This document shows positions 36,021-43,873 of a stretch of 64,000 nucleotides of DNA, piece by piece (positions within the stretch are counted from its first letter, which is position 1; each line of letters starts with the position of its first letter). Below the pieces are notes generated by a model. The model saw only the letters and a program-made list of their open reading frames with translations, was not told the origin of the DNA and did no database searches. Made by a program: the position numbers and the translations under genes. Origin of the DNA: Paenibacillus xylanilyticus (GTDB lineage Bacteria > Bacillota > Bacilli > Paenibacillales > Paenibacillaceae); assembly GCF_013359935.1 (NCBI RefSeq), contig NZ_JABMCB010000202.1, forward strand, positions 124,001-188,000, written 5' to 3'.

Positions 36021-36446
36021 TTAAAACAAATTACTCTCCATTTGCTTCATAAGCCGTCGTAAGAGGAGTCGTTCATCAATTGAGATCGATTTTAGCAACT
36101 TTTCTTGATGCTTTTTCCATATAATACGAACGGGCTCCTCAAGTTCCTTTCCTTTATCGGTTAAATAAATCCGCATGACTCGTGCATCTTTTTCATCACG
36201 CTTACGATAGATGAATCCGTTTTGTTCAAGTGATTTAACCATGTTGGTTATAGTGGGAGGTTCACAGTTTAATTGTTCACTTAGCTGCATTTGTGTTACT
36301 CCATCATCTAAGAATAAACGGTAGAGCAGATTATCTTGTCCGACATGCAGGTTTAGTTCCCTAAGACTTTCGCCGTAATCTCGTCTCATTCTTGCCGAAA
36401 GTTTATCGAACAGCTCACGGATCTCACAGTCAATTTCTTTCTCCAT
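36021..36446 (-). CDS. MarR family transcriptional regulator
   Basis: 141 residues. The winged helix shows GVTQMQLSEQLNCEPPTITN then MVKSLEQNGFIYRKRDEKDA and MRIYLTDKGKELEEP. It is about 70% identical by eye to the regulator at 40411 and to the fragment at 42036, so the three are paralogues. A near-perfect box TTTAGC-AG-GCTAAA lies just upstream of its own gene, and two boxes follow toward the LLM genes, implying autoregulation and control of those enzymes. Confidence 0.92.
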   Translation of the reverse strand: MEKEIDCEIRELFDKLSARMRRDYGESLRELNLHVGQDNLLYRLFLDDGVTQMQLSEQLNCEPPTITNMVKSLEQNGFIYRKRDEKDARVMRIYLTDKGKELEEPVRIIWKKHQEKLLKSISIDERLLLRRLMKQMESNLF

Positions 36447-36477
36447 GTTGTTCTCCCGACCTTTATTATTGATATTG

Positions 36478-36491
36478 TTTAGCAGGCTAAA
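36478..36491. promoter_or_regulatory. MarR box at the first MarR promoter
   Basis: TTTAGC-AG-GCTAAA, a perfect inverted repeat 31 bp upstream of the MarR start. Confidence 0.7.
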
Positions 36492-36499
36492 TATATCAT

Positions 36500-37256
36500 G
36501 TGTGTAGTTCAGCCGTCAACTATTGTTCGTCCGTAAGAGAAAATCATACCCATTATTTATATTTTATTGTTTTTCCTTGTAGTTCCGACTATTCATTATA
36601 ATTTTAAGCAGGTATAAGGTGTTTTTGGATTGAGTTAACTATCTGAATGGAGGGTACAGTGTAACATATCGTATTTTCGAAAGATCGTAGATGTATCCGT
36701 ACGATCCGCAGAATGGAAGCGCGTTAGTCAATGAAACAGCGACAGTCTAGGTCTTTATTTTTTGGTCCTTGGCAGTCCATGTTTCAAACATCAAACTAGC
36801 CAACTAACAAGGAACTGGCTTTCAGCCGGTTTATTTGTGAACGGTTTTATTCAAAGCACTCCTTTATACTCTCCGGCTTCTCTTCCATCCCTCTAACACC
36901 ATCCGTACCTTCTTCTGCTCTTCTAGGATCTTTCCACATGCTTAGCCCAAGACCATGCTCAAGGTAACATAGTCGTATGGACTCTTTGCATCGATGTGGC
37001 TTGCTAATCTCCGTATCTGTCCTTCTGACGTTTCATCCAGGTTACTCTTATCAGTTGAGCCATGACGTAATCATAACCTTCTTTATTTGAGCAATTCGGT
37101 TATGATCGATGCGGATGCTGCTCCCTGAACTAAAACATCAAGTGAATAAGCAAATTTGGATAATCGTTCACAGTCATCAGATCTCAGCCGCATGGACAAA
37201 CGCTTGCCTTGAGATCCAAGTAAAACATATGATTCGTTATTTAGGTGACAAATGTT
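36500..37256. other. Gene-free stretch with broken coding-like pieces
   Basis: No intact gene. On the minus strand, pieces such as HLNNESYVLLGSQGKRLSMR and KFAYSLDVLVQGAASASIIT (ending at a stop near 37083) and EHGLGLSMWKDPRRAEEGTD (ending near 36850) read like protein but lie in different frames. I could not identify a family; they are probably remains of one or two lost genes. Confidence 0.4.
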
Positions 37257-37328
37257 CGGAAGGATTGTCCTAGAATAATTTCACTTTCACCTTCTGAATA
37301 ATTATCAGCAGTATCAAAGAAATTAATC
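37257..37328 (-). pseudogene. 72-bp duplicated piece of the aldo/keto reductase gene
   Basis: Nearly identical to 32594-32665 inside the aldo/keto reductase gene, from CGGAAGGATTGTCC through AATAATTTCACTTTCACC to GTATCAAAGAAATTAAT, with two differences. It abuts the 3' end of the next LLM gene, so that gene's stop region arose at a rearrangement junction. Confidence 0.85.
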
Positions 37329-38686
37329 TATTTTCTCACTCCATATTGCTTCGGCACACCCAAGTGTTCACGCAAAGTATTTCCCTCATAATCAAGATGA
37401 TATAAGCCTCGTTTTTGCAACACGGGCACAACTTTTTCCACAAAATCTTTTACACCTTTTTGACTCTCTGGCACAATGGAAAAACCGTCCGTTGCCCCTG
37501 CTTTAAACCATTCTTCAATGAAATCCGCCACATCTTCAGGCGTGCCAACCACTACAGGGTGATAGTTGATGATTCCGTTTGCCAATATATCTCTTGGACT
37601 TAGCCCTTGTTTGATTAGCTCTACTGCTCTTAGTGAGCGTGGGTCGCCTGGATTCGGCGTGGCTTGATATTGTAAAGATTTTGGTAGGGGTTCATTCAAA
37701 TTCAAGTCATGTAAATTTACGCCAATCATCGCTGACAAATAGCGAATTTGTCCTTCAAATGCATCTTTCCCCATAAAATCCAGTAACTGATGACGGCGGG
37801 CAAGTGCTTCTTCATAAGTATCGCCCACCGTAACCATAAAACCAGAAAACATATTGATTTCATCAGGGTTTCTACCGTATTTTATCGCACTTTGTTTTAA
37901 CAAATTACGGTAATGACGAGCTTCTTCAATCGTAAAAGGGTTAGCATAAACACCGCTGGCAAATTTACCTGCCATTTCCACCCCTTCAAAACTTGGACCT
38001 GCCTGAAAAATAGGCGGTTGCCCTTGCGGACTTGGTGGAAGGGGAAGTGGGCCTCGGGTCTGGTAGTATTGACCATTGAAATTTGCAGGGATTAATTGAT
38101 CCAGTTTGATAAATTCGCCAGTTTGTTGGTCTGTAATGTAGGCATTTTCGCCAAAACTTCCCCAAAGAGACTGCACTGCTTCTACCATTTCATCTGCCAT
38201 TTCATAACGAGTGGTAGTGTCAGGCAGAGGACTAGCTCCAAAATTATAAGCAACCTCATGAGTTCCTGTTGTTACCGCATTCCAACCGACACGCCCACCA
38301 CTTATGAGGTCCAGCGTTTTAAGTTGGCGAGCCAAATTATACGGTAAGTTGTAAGTGGTAGAATAGGTTGCTACCAAACCGATTTTCTGGGTATGCGTGG
38401 CAACAGCAGCTAGCATCGTCATCGGTTCCATCACAAACATCGGTGATTTTCGAGCCATATCACCATTTACCCCAGCTCCCACCATCCCAGGTGTATCCGC
38501 AATAAACAGCGTGTGAATTTTACCCTGTTCAGCAAGTTTGGCAAGCTCAATATAGGCATTGATGTCGGTGTAAGCCCTTGGATTACTATCATTAAATCGC
38601 CAAGAATAACCCTCACCACCATAGCCTGTTACAAACATGATGGCCAGCTTGATTTGCTTGTTTGAATTATCTAAAGAGTCGTGCAT
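37328..38686 (-). CDS. LLM class flavin-dependent monooxygenase (NtaA/SnaA/DszA type)
   Basis: 452 residues, full length for the family. Typical segments are YIELAKLAEQGKIHTLFIAD, LDLISGGRVGWNAVTT, PPIFQAGPSFEGVEMAGKFA and VVGTPEDVADFIEEWFKAGA. These enzymes use reduced FMN and O2 to oxidise nitrilotriacetate-like, sulfonated or heterocyclic compounds; the substrate is unknown. AAAGGAGG precedes the ATG. The neighbours are a hydrolase remnant and a nitronate monooxygenase on the same strand, suggesting a small catabolic operon driven from upstream of 39942. Confidence 0.9.
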   Translation of the reverse strand: MHDSLDNSNKQIKLAIMFVTGYGGEGYSWRFNDSNPRAYTDINAYIELAKLAEQGKIHTLFIADTPGMVGAGVNGDMARKSPMFVMEPMTMLAAVATHTQKIGLVATYSTTYNLPYNLARQLKTLDLISGGRVGWNAVTTGTHEVAYNFGASPLPDTTTRYEMADEMVEAVQSLWGSFGENAYITDQQTGEFIKLDQLIPANFNGQYYQTRGPLPLPPSPQGQPPIFQAGPSFEGVEMAGKFASGVYANPFTIEEARHYRNLLKQSAIKYGRNPDEINMFSGFMVTVGDTYEEALARRHQLLDFMGKDAFEGQIRYLSAMIGVNLHDLNLNEPLPKSLQYQATPNPGDPRSLRAVELIKQGLSPRDILANGIINYHPVVVGTPEDVADFIEEWFKAGATDGFSIVPESQKGVKDFVEKVVPVLQKRGLYHLDYEGNTLREHLGVPKQYGVRK

Positions 38687-38699
38687 CGTTTTCCTCCTT

Positions 38700-38960
38700 T
38701 ATTTTTTTTCACTCTTTGATTGATCCATCCCACAATATCATCAACTACTACATCTCCGTTTGGTTCAAACATCAAATAATGTCCAAGTTCGCTATAAAGT
38801 CTCAAACTTTTATCTTTTGAGGCCGTTTCTTAATAAAAATCAATGGCATCTTTAGGCACAACATAAACATCATCTATCACAACCGCTTACCAGTAAAACA
38901 GGTGCGATAAATTTGTCAGTTGTTCATTTTAAATCGTCCTTTCTTATCTTAAAGCATCTA
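38700..38960 (-). pseudogene. Alpha/beta hydrolase remnant
   Basis: The minus strand shows DKFIAPVLLVSG, then VYVVPKDAIDFY and, after stops, SLRLYSELGHYLMFEPNGDV then VVDDIVGWINQRV. This is the C-terminal His region of an alpha/beta hydrolase. Several stops and a missing nucleophile domain show it is broken. It sits between the nitronate monooxygenase and LLM genes. Confidence 0.6.
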
Positions 38961-38973
38961 CCAGAATATATTT

Positions 38974-39942
38974 TCACTCAATGCCACTCATTAAACGATC
39001 GATAATGATTTCAACCGAATCAATTTGATGGATCATTGAAATGCCAAGCCCCAATGAGGCGAAACCTTTTGATAAATCACCGTATAGCATGCCATTTCTC
39101 ATCCCCGATGCTGGATTCGATGCTTGGTAAATCTCTTCATTTTCGGCTAAATTGCGATCCAATTCTGCCAATTTATTTGGGAGTTCCCCCGGTAGAGAAC
39201 GGTAATAGGCAGGTTGCGTGCGATAAAGCAACATATCATTAGCATCTGATTTAATTAAAGCATCTTTAATATTATCAGCCATACGAGACTCTTTTGAGGC
39301 AAGAAAGGCAGTCCCGACAAACACTCCTTCCGCTCCTAGAGCCATTGCAGCTTTGGCAGTGCGTTCATCTGTAATCCCGCCAGCGGCTAATACTGGCACA
39401 CGACCTTTTGCAGCATCTACCACCAAGGGCACAATAGAAAAGGTACCAATAACGTTTGCTGGAACTTGTCCCCCTTCATCAAAACCTGTGGCAACCAGAA
39501 TATCCACACCACCTTTGATAGCTTCCTCTGTCACTTCAACAGTTGGTGCCCCTCGATAAATGATTTTGATATTGTTGGCCTTAAATTTTTGAGTCCATTC
39601 CTTTGAAAATGCCCCTACCATCACAGCCACTTCGACCCCCTCTTCTACCATCATGTCTAGCATGGGTTGTGTATAGAGGTCAAAACCTGCCACCGTAGGA
39701 ATGATATTGATTCCAATAGGATTTGAGGTGATACTTCTAGCAATACGAACCTCACGGCGCATATTCTCCACCGTTTCTTCAACGGTCTTGGCAGGTTCTG
39801 ATTGTCCAGCATTGATGCCAAGCACACCTAGTCCTCCACCCTTACTAATAGCTCCTACAAACTTACCGTCTGTTAGCCAACTCATTGGTCCTTGAATAAT
39901 AGGTTTTTCAATCCCTAAAATGTCTGTTACACGATTTTTCAT
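38974..39942 (-). CDS. Nitronate monooxygenase / NAD(P)H-dependent flavin oxidoreductase
   Basis: 322 residues. IEKPIIQGPMSWLTDGKFVG at the start, DILVATGFDEGGQVP, VPVLAAGGITDERTAKAAMA and ALGAEGVFVGTAFLASKES are the FMN-binding TIM-barrel features of the 2-nitropropane dioxygenase family. It oxidises nitronates or acts as a flavin reductase and could supply reduced FMN to the neighbouring LLM enzyme. It follows MarR boxes and an inverted repeat at 39984, and probably forms an operon with the LLM gene. Confidence 0.9.
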   Translation of the reverse strand: MKNRVTDILGIEKPIIQGPMSWLTDGKFVGAISKGGGLGVLGINAGQSEPAKTVEETVENMRREVRIARSITSNPIGINIIPTVAGFDLYTQPMLDMMVEEGVEVAVMVGAFSKEWTQKFKANNIKIIYRGAPTVEVTEEAIKGGVDILVATGFDEGGQVPANVIGTFSIVPLVVDAAKGRVPVLAAGGITDERTAKAAMALGAEGVFVGTAFLASKESRMADNIKDALIKSDANDMLLYRTQPAYYRSLPGELPNKLAELDRNLAENEEIYQASNPASGMRNGMLYGDLSKGFASLGLGISMIHQIDSVEIIIDRLMSGIE

Positions 39943-39983
39943 TGTGTTTCCTCACTTTCTATTTTAGAATACTTCGCCTTCTC

Positions 39984-40010
39984 TCAGACTAGTCTGGTTA
40001 GCTAGTCTGA
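39984..40010. promoter_or_regulatory. 9-bp inverted repeat upstream of the nitronate monooxygenase
   Basis: TCAGACTAG and CTAGTCTGA are perfect arms with a 9-base spacer, 42 bp upstream of the start. Candidate operator or leader hairpin. Confidence 0.5.
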
Positions 40011-40128
40011 AAAGGAATCTGAGGTCTTAAGTCGACGGTTAATGCTGGAGTATTGGCGATAAAGATCATTTGAAAGTTTTCGTTTTCGGCTAATTTAGCC
40101 GCTTCACATAACTATTCGGCTGCTTGGG
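40008..40128 (-). pseudogene. Fragment of an LLM flavin oxidoreductase
   Basis: The minus strand reads LCEAAKLAENENFQMIFIAN then TPALTVDLRPQIPF. It corresponds to the AKLAEQGKIHTLFIADTP strand of the intact gene and to the fragment at 31571. No start and a premature end. Confidence 0.5.
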
Positions 40129-40352
40129 CGGTGCCCTGCATTCTCCAAGTGCTGATTCGGCTCCGTACCCCGAAACCATTGTAGTGCTAGTTGCATCACT
40201 TTTCTTTCATTCCATGTATCTCCTTTGTTTTAAATATGCTCCAAGTAAGCAAAAGAGCCTGGAGTAAATTATTCCCAATCGCATTTCGATAGATCGGAGA
40301 AAATGAAGTGATATATAACTTGCTAGCTAATTAACTGGTGATTACCCAGATA

Positions 40353-40392
40353 CTTAGGTTGCTAAGTAAATAATTATATTTAATATGCTAAA
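40353..40392. promoter_or_regulatory. MarR boxes 3' of the second MarR gene
   Basis: CTTAGGTTGCTAAG at 40353-40366 and TTTAATATGCTAAA at 40379-40392, related to the TTTAGC-N2-GCTAAA dyad. They lie upstream of the flavoenzyme operon on the same strand. Confidence 0.5.
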
Positions 40393-40410
40393 TATATTTA
40401 TTAATTAACC

Positions 40411-40836
40411 TTATTCTAGGTTTCTCTCCAATCGCTTCATAAGATCCCTCAATATTAAGCGTTCCTCCGGTAAGATTGAATGGAGTAATTTTTCTTGCTG
40501 CTGTTTCCATTTGAACTCAACCGGCTTCTCTAATTCTTTGCCTTTGTCCGTTAGATAAATTCGCATAACCCTTGCATCTTGTTCATCACGTTTACGGTAT
40601 ATAAATCCGTTTTGTGCCAATGATTTAACCATATTTGTTACCGTAGGCGGTTCACATTTTAAATGTTCACAAAGCTGCATTTGTGTTATCCCATCTCCTA
40701 ACCACAAACGAGAGAGTAAATTATCTTGGCCTACATAAAGATTAAGTTCCCTAAGACTTTCATTATAATCTCGACGCATTTGAAATGAAATTTTATCTAA
40801 CGACTGACGAATATCGCAATCAACCTTATGGTTCAT
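40411..40836 (-). CDS. MarR family transcriptional regulator (paralogue)
   Basis: 141 residues, the same length as the MarR at 36021 and mostly identical to it, with winged-helix segments GITQMQLCEHLKCEPPTVTN and MVKSLAQNGFIYRKRDEQDA. Box TTTAGTATGCTAACTA lies at 40865 upstream. It probably regulates itself and the nitronate monooxygenase/LLM operon downstream. Similarity to the first copy, with matching gene order (MarR then flavoenzyme), points to duplication of a MarR-LLM module. Confidence 0.92.
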   Translation of the reverse strand: MNHKVDCDIRQSLDKISFQMRRDYNESLRELNLYVGQDNLLSRLWLGDGITQMQLCEHLKCEPPTVTNMVKSLAQNGFIYRKRDEQDARVMRIYLTDKGKELEKPVEFKWKQQQEKLLHSILPEERLILRDLMKRLERNLE

Positions 40837-40864
40837 ACCAGCCTCCGCTAGTCATAAATATATA

Positions 40865-40880
40865 TTTAGTATGCTAACTA
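40865..40880. promoter_or_regulatory. MarR box at the second MarR promoter
   Basis: TTTAGTATGCTAACTA, the same form as 42314-42329 and 35983-35998. Confidence 0.65.
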
Positions 40881-41044
40881 TATCATCATGACATTTAGGT
40901 ATCCATTATCTTAAGGGACCTACTCTCATTTTATCGGGCTAAATTTATCTAGAATGGAGGTCAAAAGTATGGATCCAACAATAAGATAGAACCTTGATCC
41001 AAATCAACTTTTTCACACTGAAATGTTCAGATTCTGCCCTCTTT

Positions 41045-41260
41045 CTAATTCTCGAAGTTCTTTGTAAGAGAACCTTGTGGAATATCCCATAAAAAGGATT
41101 TAATCTTACTATAACGACGCTCTTTGGTCTTTAAATACCAAAGAATGATATATTTCCAACGCCAGGAAAGTATGTCTTGGGTATAGGCAGTGCCATTAAC
41201 TTCTCTTTGTTCCTTTATACACTCTTTATCAAATCCATCCTTATATAATCTAGACACCTT
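41045..41260 (-). pseudogene. Truncated HxlR regulator, copy of the gene at 42792
   Basis: The frame begins SRLYKDGFDKECIKEQRE and continues ILSWRWKYIILWYLKTKERR to FLWDIPQGSLTK, matching the first 65 residues of the intact HxlR at 42792, then diverges and stops. The wing and dimer helix are missing. A one-codon deletion also occurs near EVNGTAY. It is a decayed duplicate. Confidence 0.8.
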
Positions 41261-41369
41261 TTCACCTGTTTTGCACGTATCTCGAGTCCCCCTTATAGGC
41301 ATATAAATTAATAGGGATAAAATAAAGTTTTACTTTTTATATGAAATACTTCTTTGCATTAAGTCAAGC

Positions 41370-42035
41370 TTATTCTGATGGAAATTCGTTAAAGAACGCT
41401 ACATCCTCAATAGGAAGACGTGTAGTAGTAGGATGTCCTGGTTTCATTGCTTTTCCGATCGCAATGATCATAACCGGCACATACTGCTCGGAAATTCCGA
41501 ACGTTTCAAATAACTTTGCTCTATCGTATCCATGCATCGGAACAGTGTCGTAACCTTTGGATCGTGCGACAAGCATGAGCTGCATCGAAATCAGGCCACC
41601 ATCCGTATATACAATTTGTAGCGTCTCTTCAGGAGGCAGGTTTGAGTACATATCAACATTTCGTTCGATGAATGATTTAGCCGTATCAATCGGCATAAAG
41701 CCTGCTTCAACAGCCTGACCATAAATTTCTTCTGCCTTCTGGTAGCTTTTCAGATCTCCTAGCACAGCAATAACGGCAGAAGCTTCGACTACTTGTTGTT
41801 GGTTAAACGCGATAGGTAAAAGCTTTTCTTTCAACTCTGGTGTATCGATAACGAGAAAACGCCATGGCTGAAGGTTCGAAGACGAAGGAGCCAATGTTGC
41901 CAGTTCGAGTATTTCAGTCATTTCTTCACGTGAGATCTGCACGTTTGGATCGTATGAACGAACAGAACGACGTTCACGAATCACATCTAAGAACAGTTGC
42001 TGTTCGATCTTTTCTGAATTTTGAGAGTTTGACAT
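41370..42035 (-). CDS. Nitroreductase family FMN-dependent oxidoreductase
   Basis: 221 residues from ATG 42035, preceded by AGGAGGAATTAC. The frame is open for 84 further codons upstream, but those encode a MarR fragment. RERRSVRSYD near the N-terminus, APSSSNLQPWRFLVID and the C-terminal IAIGKAMKPGHPTTTR are typical of FMN-binding NAD(P)H nitroreductases. These reduce nitro compounds or quinones. It probably belongs to the HxlR regulon, since an HxlR box lies at 42571 upstream on the same strand. Confidence 0.9.
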   Translation of the reverse strand: MSNSQNSEKIEQQLFLDVIRERRSVRSYDPNVQISREEMTEILELATLAPSSSNLQPWRFLVIDTPELKEKLLPIAFNQQQVVEASAVIAVLGDLKSYQKAEEIYGQAVEAGFMPIDTAKSFIERNVDMYSNLPPEETLQIVYTDGGLISMQLMLVARSKGYDTVPMHGYDRAKLFETFGISEQYVPVMIIAIGKAMKPGHPTTTRLPIEDVAFFNEFPSE

Positions 42036-42287
42036 TGTAATTCCTCCTAGAAATAACTTGATTGTTTTGTTCTCCATATTTGTTACCATAGGCGGTACGC
42101 ATTTTAAATGTTCACATAGCTTAGTTACATTTGTGTTATTCCATTTACCTAACCACAAACGAGCGAGTTGTTTATCCTGGCGTACATGAAGATTAAGTTC
42201 TCTTAGACTTTCGTTATAATCTCGACGCATTTGGAATGAAATTTTATCTAACGACTCATGAAAATCGCATCCAACCTTAAAGATCAT
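42036..42287 (-). pseudogene. N-terminal MarR fragment fused in frame to the nitroreductase
   Basis: About 70 codons match the N-terminal half of the MarR at 40411 (SLDKISFQMRRDYNESLREL is identical). Middle residues are scrambled by compensating frameshifts (GKWNNTNVTK for GDGITQMQ), then CEHLKCVPPMVTNM and an abrupt end. The recognition wing is gone. The frame stays open into the nitroreductase, but the strong internal ribosome binding site suggests separate translation. Confidence 0.8.
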
Positions 42288-42313
42288 AGGTATGCCCCCA
42301 CTATCAAAATGTA

Positions 42314-42329
42314 TTTAGCGTGCTAACTA
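42314..42329. promoter_or_regulatory. MarR box upstream of the MarR fragment
   Basis: TTTAGCGTGCTAACTA. Retained although the regulator gene is broken, so a paralogue could still act here on the nitroreductase. Confidence 0.55.
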
Positions 42330-42570
42330 TAACATGGTGAAACGGACCTCCTCACATTTTAACGGATTGAATTTATCTAGAACGGGGGCAAAAGTATGGA
42401 TCTAACTCAAAAGATTGAAAGATGAACCCACATCAGCGTTTCACACTAAAATGACAGATTCAGTTTATTACACCGTTTGCCTATCAACTTGGTGCATTGA
42501 GTAACTTTGTTACAGACAATAGAATAAAACCAATTCTCATTTTTTTAAAGAGGGCAATAAAAATTGCCTT

Positions 42571-42587
42571 AGTACATTTTTTGTACT
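42571..42587. promoter_or_regulatory. HxlR box upstream of the nitroreductase unit
   Basis: AGTACA-TTTTT-TGTACT, a perfect inverted repeat of the same type as 43191-43208 before the HxlR gene. Confidence 0.65.
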
Positions 42588-42605
42588 GAATAGCTTGGTT
42601 AGTGC

Positions 42606-42632
42606 AAAAAAAAGCTGCCAAAATGACAGCTT
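42606..42632 (-). terminator. Terminator of the HxlR gene
   Basis: On the minus strand AAGCTG...CAGCTT forms a hairpin followed by a run of T (A run at 42606-42613). Confidence 0.8.
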
Positions 42633-42791
42633 AGGGTCTTTACTTCTTCCTACGTTACTTTAATACATTTCTTCACAAACTTTTATCGTAAAAGAAAACT
42701 GCCGTTAGAACGATCTCTCCTCCCACAACTATTACTTTATCCACCATTTAAATTTTGGGGTAAATTGTAAACGATAAATAGAACGCTTTGG

Positions 42792-43166
42792 TTAGTCTAC
42801 CTGCTCCCCAAACTGCTCCCCGAACTTCTTCCCGAACTCTTCCATCAAATTAATTATAGGAATGAATTCTTTCCCTTTTGAGGTTAATGAATAATCTACT
42901 CGAGGAGGAACCTCTGGATAAACTTTACGATTTATTAAGCCATCTCTTTCTAATTCTCGAAGTTGCTTTGTAAGAGAACCTTGTGGAATATCCCATAAAA
43001 AAGCTTTAATCTCACTATAACGACGCTCTTTGGTCTTTAAATACCAAAGAATGATATATTTCCAACGCCCAGAAAGTATGTTTTGGGTATAGGCAATGCC
43101 ATAAACTTCTTCTCTATGTTCCTTTATACACTCTTTATCAAATCCATCCTTATATAATCTAGACAC
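42792..43166 (-). CDS. HxlR family winged-helix transcriptional regulator
   Basis: 124 residues. DKECIKEHREEVYGIAYTQN holds the usual N-terminal cysteine position. ILSGRWKYIILWYLKTKERR, then SEIKAFLWDIPQGSLTKQLR and LERDGLINRKVYPEVPPRVD, form the winged helix. An AGTACA-N6-TGTACT box lies just upstream of the gene and a matching one precedes the nitroreductase, so it likely represses itself and the nitroreductase in a thiol-responsive way. A truncated duplicate lies at 41045. Confidence 0.9.
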   Translation of the reverse strand: MSRLYKDGFDKECIKEHREEVYGIAYTQNILSGRWKYIILWYLKTKERRYSEIKAFLWDIPQGSLTKQLRELERDGLINRKVYPEVPPRVDYSLTSKGKEFIPIINLMEEFGKKFGEQFGEQVD

Positions 43167-43190
43167 CTTTTCACCTGCTTTCTACTGTTA

Positions 43191-43208
43191 AGTACAAAAA
43201 AATGTACT
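43191..43208. promoter_or_regulatory. HxlR box at the HxlR promoter
   Basis: AGTACA-AAAAAA-TGTACT, perfect arms, 25 bp upstream of the HxlR start. Confidence 0.7.
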
Positions 43209-43279
43209 ATGTGAATGTTTATTGCTTCATCAAAAAGATGAGAAATGATTATATTCTAGCATATGTAACTGTTTGGTGA

Positions 43280-43459
43280 AAATAAAGTGTTAGACTGGAG
43301 TCGTTGAATTACCGTAGGTTTTAAAGAGAAGAATCGTCAGCTATTAGAAAATAATTTTTTGACAAGTCCATTAAAAGAAGCAGCGGCAGACCAAGACTTG
43401 AAAAATAAAGTCTTAGACTGCAGCTGTTGTCATTAAATTAACGTTTCCCGTTAGCTTAA
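43280..43459. repeat. Direct repeat pair and an isolated element A right end
   Basis: AATAAAGTGTTAGACTGGAG near 43280 recurs as AATAAAGTCTTAGACTGCAG near 43404, about 125 bp apart. The second copy is followed by CGTTTCCCGTTAGCTTAA (43442-43459), the A right end without its left partner. A coding-like EKNRQLLENNFLTSPLKEAA lies between; its origin was not recognised. Confidence 0.5.
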
Positions 43460-43480
43460 CAGAAATATGGAGCTAAATGA

Positions 43481-43723
43481 TTATACCCCGTAGTAATCCT
43501 TTAATTTTAACCAAGTTTCATACCAAAATGATCTTTGTTTATCTGGTTTCAATATCTCGATTAGTTCACGGTTTCTTATCAAATACGTTTTATCATCAAT
43601 CTTTTTTATATTATCACCGAACTGAAACACGATATCTAAACAGTCTTTTCTATACTGTTTTTCTCTTGTATCAGACCATTCTGCTTTTTCAATCGAAAAT
43701 CTTTCCCTCAAATTTTTCCTCAT
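43481..43723 (-). CDS. Small hypothetical protein
   Basis: 80 residues, charged and predicted soluble, with no recognised domain. The ATG at 43723 has AAGGG directly upstream at very short spacing, so the start is uncertain. It lies between an element A right end and a complete element A, a position typical of orphan accessory genes here. Composition (RNRELIEILK, FWYETWLKLKDYYGV) looks like a genuine protein. Confidence 0.45.
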   Translation of the reverse strand: MRKNLRERFSIEKAEWSDTREKQYRKDCLDIVFQFGDNIKKIDDKTYLIRNRELIEILKPDKQRSFWYETWLKLKDYYGV

Positions 43724-43769
43724 CCCTTATTGCTTTATTTACTTACATTTTAACATCAATTCAACTATC

Positions 43770-43857
43770 CTGCCCGTTAGCTGAACAAAAGCAGCCGATC
43801 ACGATGATCGACTGCTTTTCTTGTTGTTATTGAACTAACGTTCCACCGTTAGTTTAA
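43770..43857. repeat. Element A, complete copy
   Basis: CTGCCCGTTAGCTGAAC, hairpin AAAAGCAGCCGATCA/TGATCGACTGCTTTT (one mismatch), then TTGAACTAACGTTCCACCGTTAGTTTAA. Confidence 0.85.
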
Positions 43858-43873
43858 TGTCGAACCCCTGAAT

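Noticed and set aside
41370..42287. A single 305-residue MarR-nitroreductase fusion gene
   Set aside because: The MarR part is a damaged fragment and a strong ribosome binding site precedes the nitroreductase ATG at 42035, so I annotated two features.
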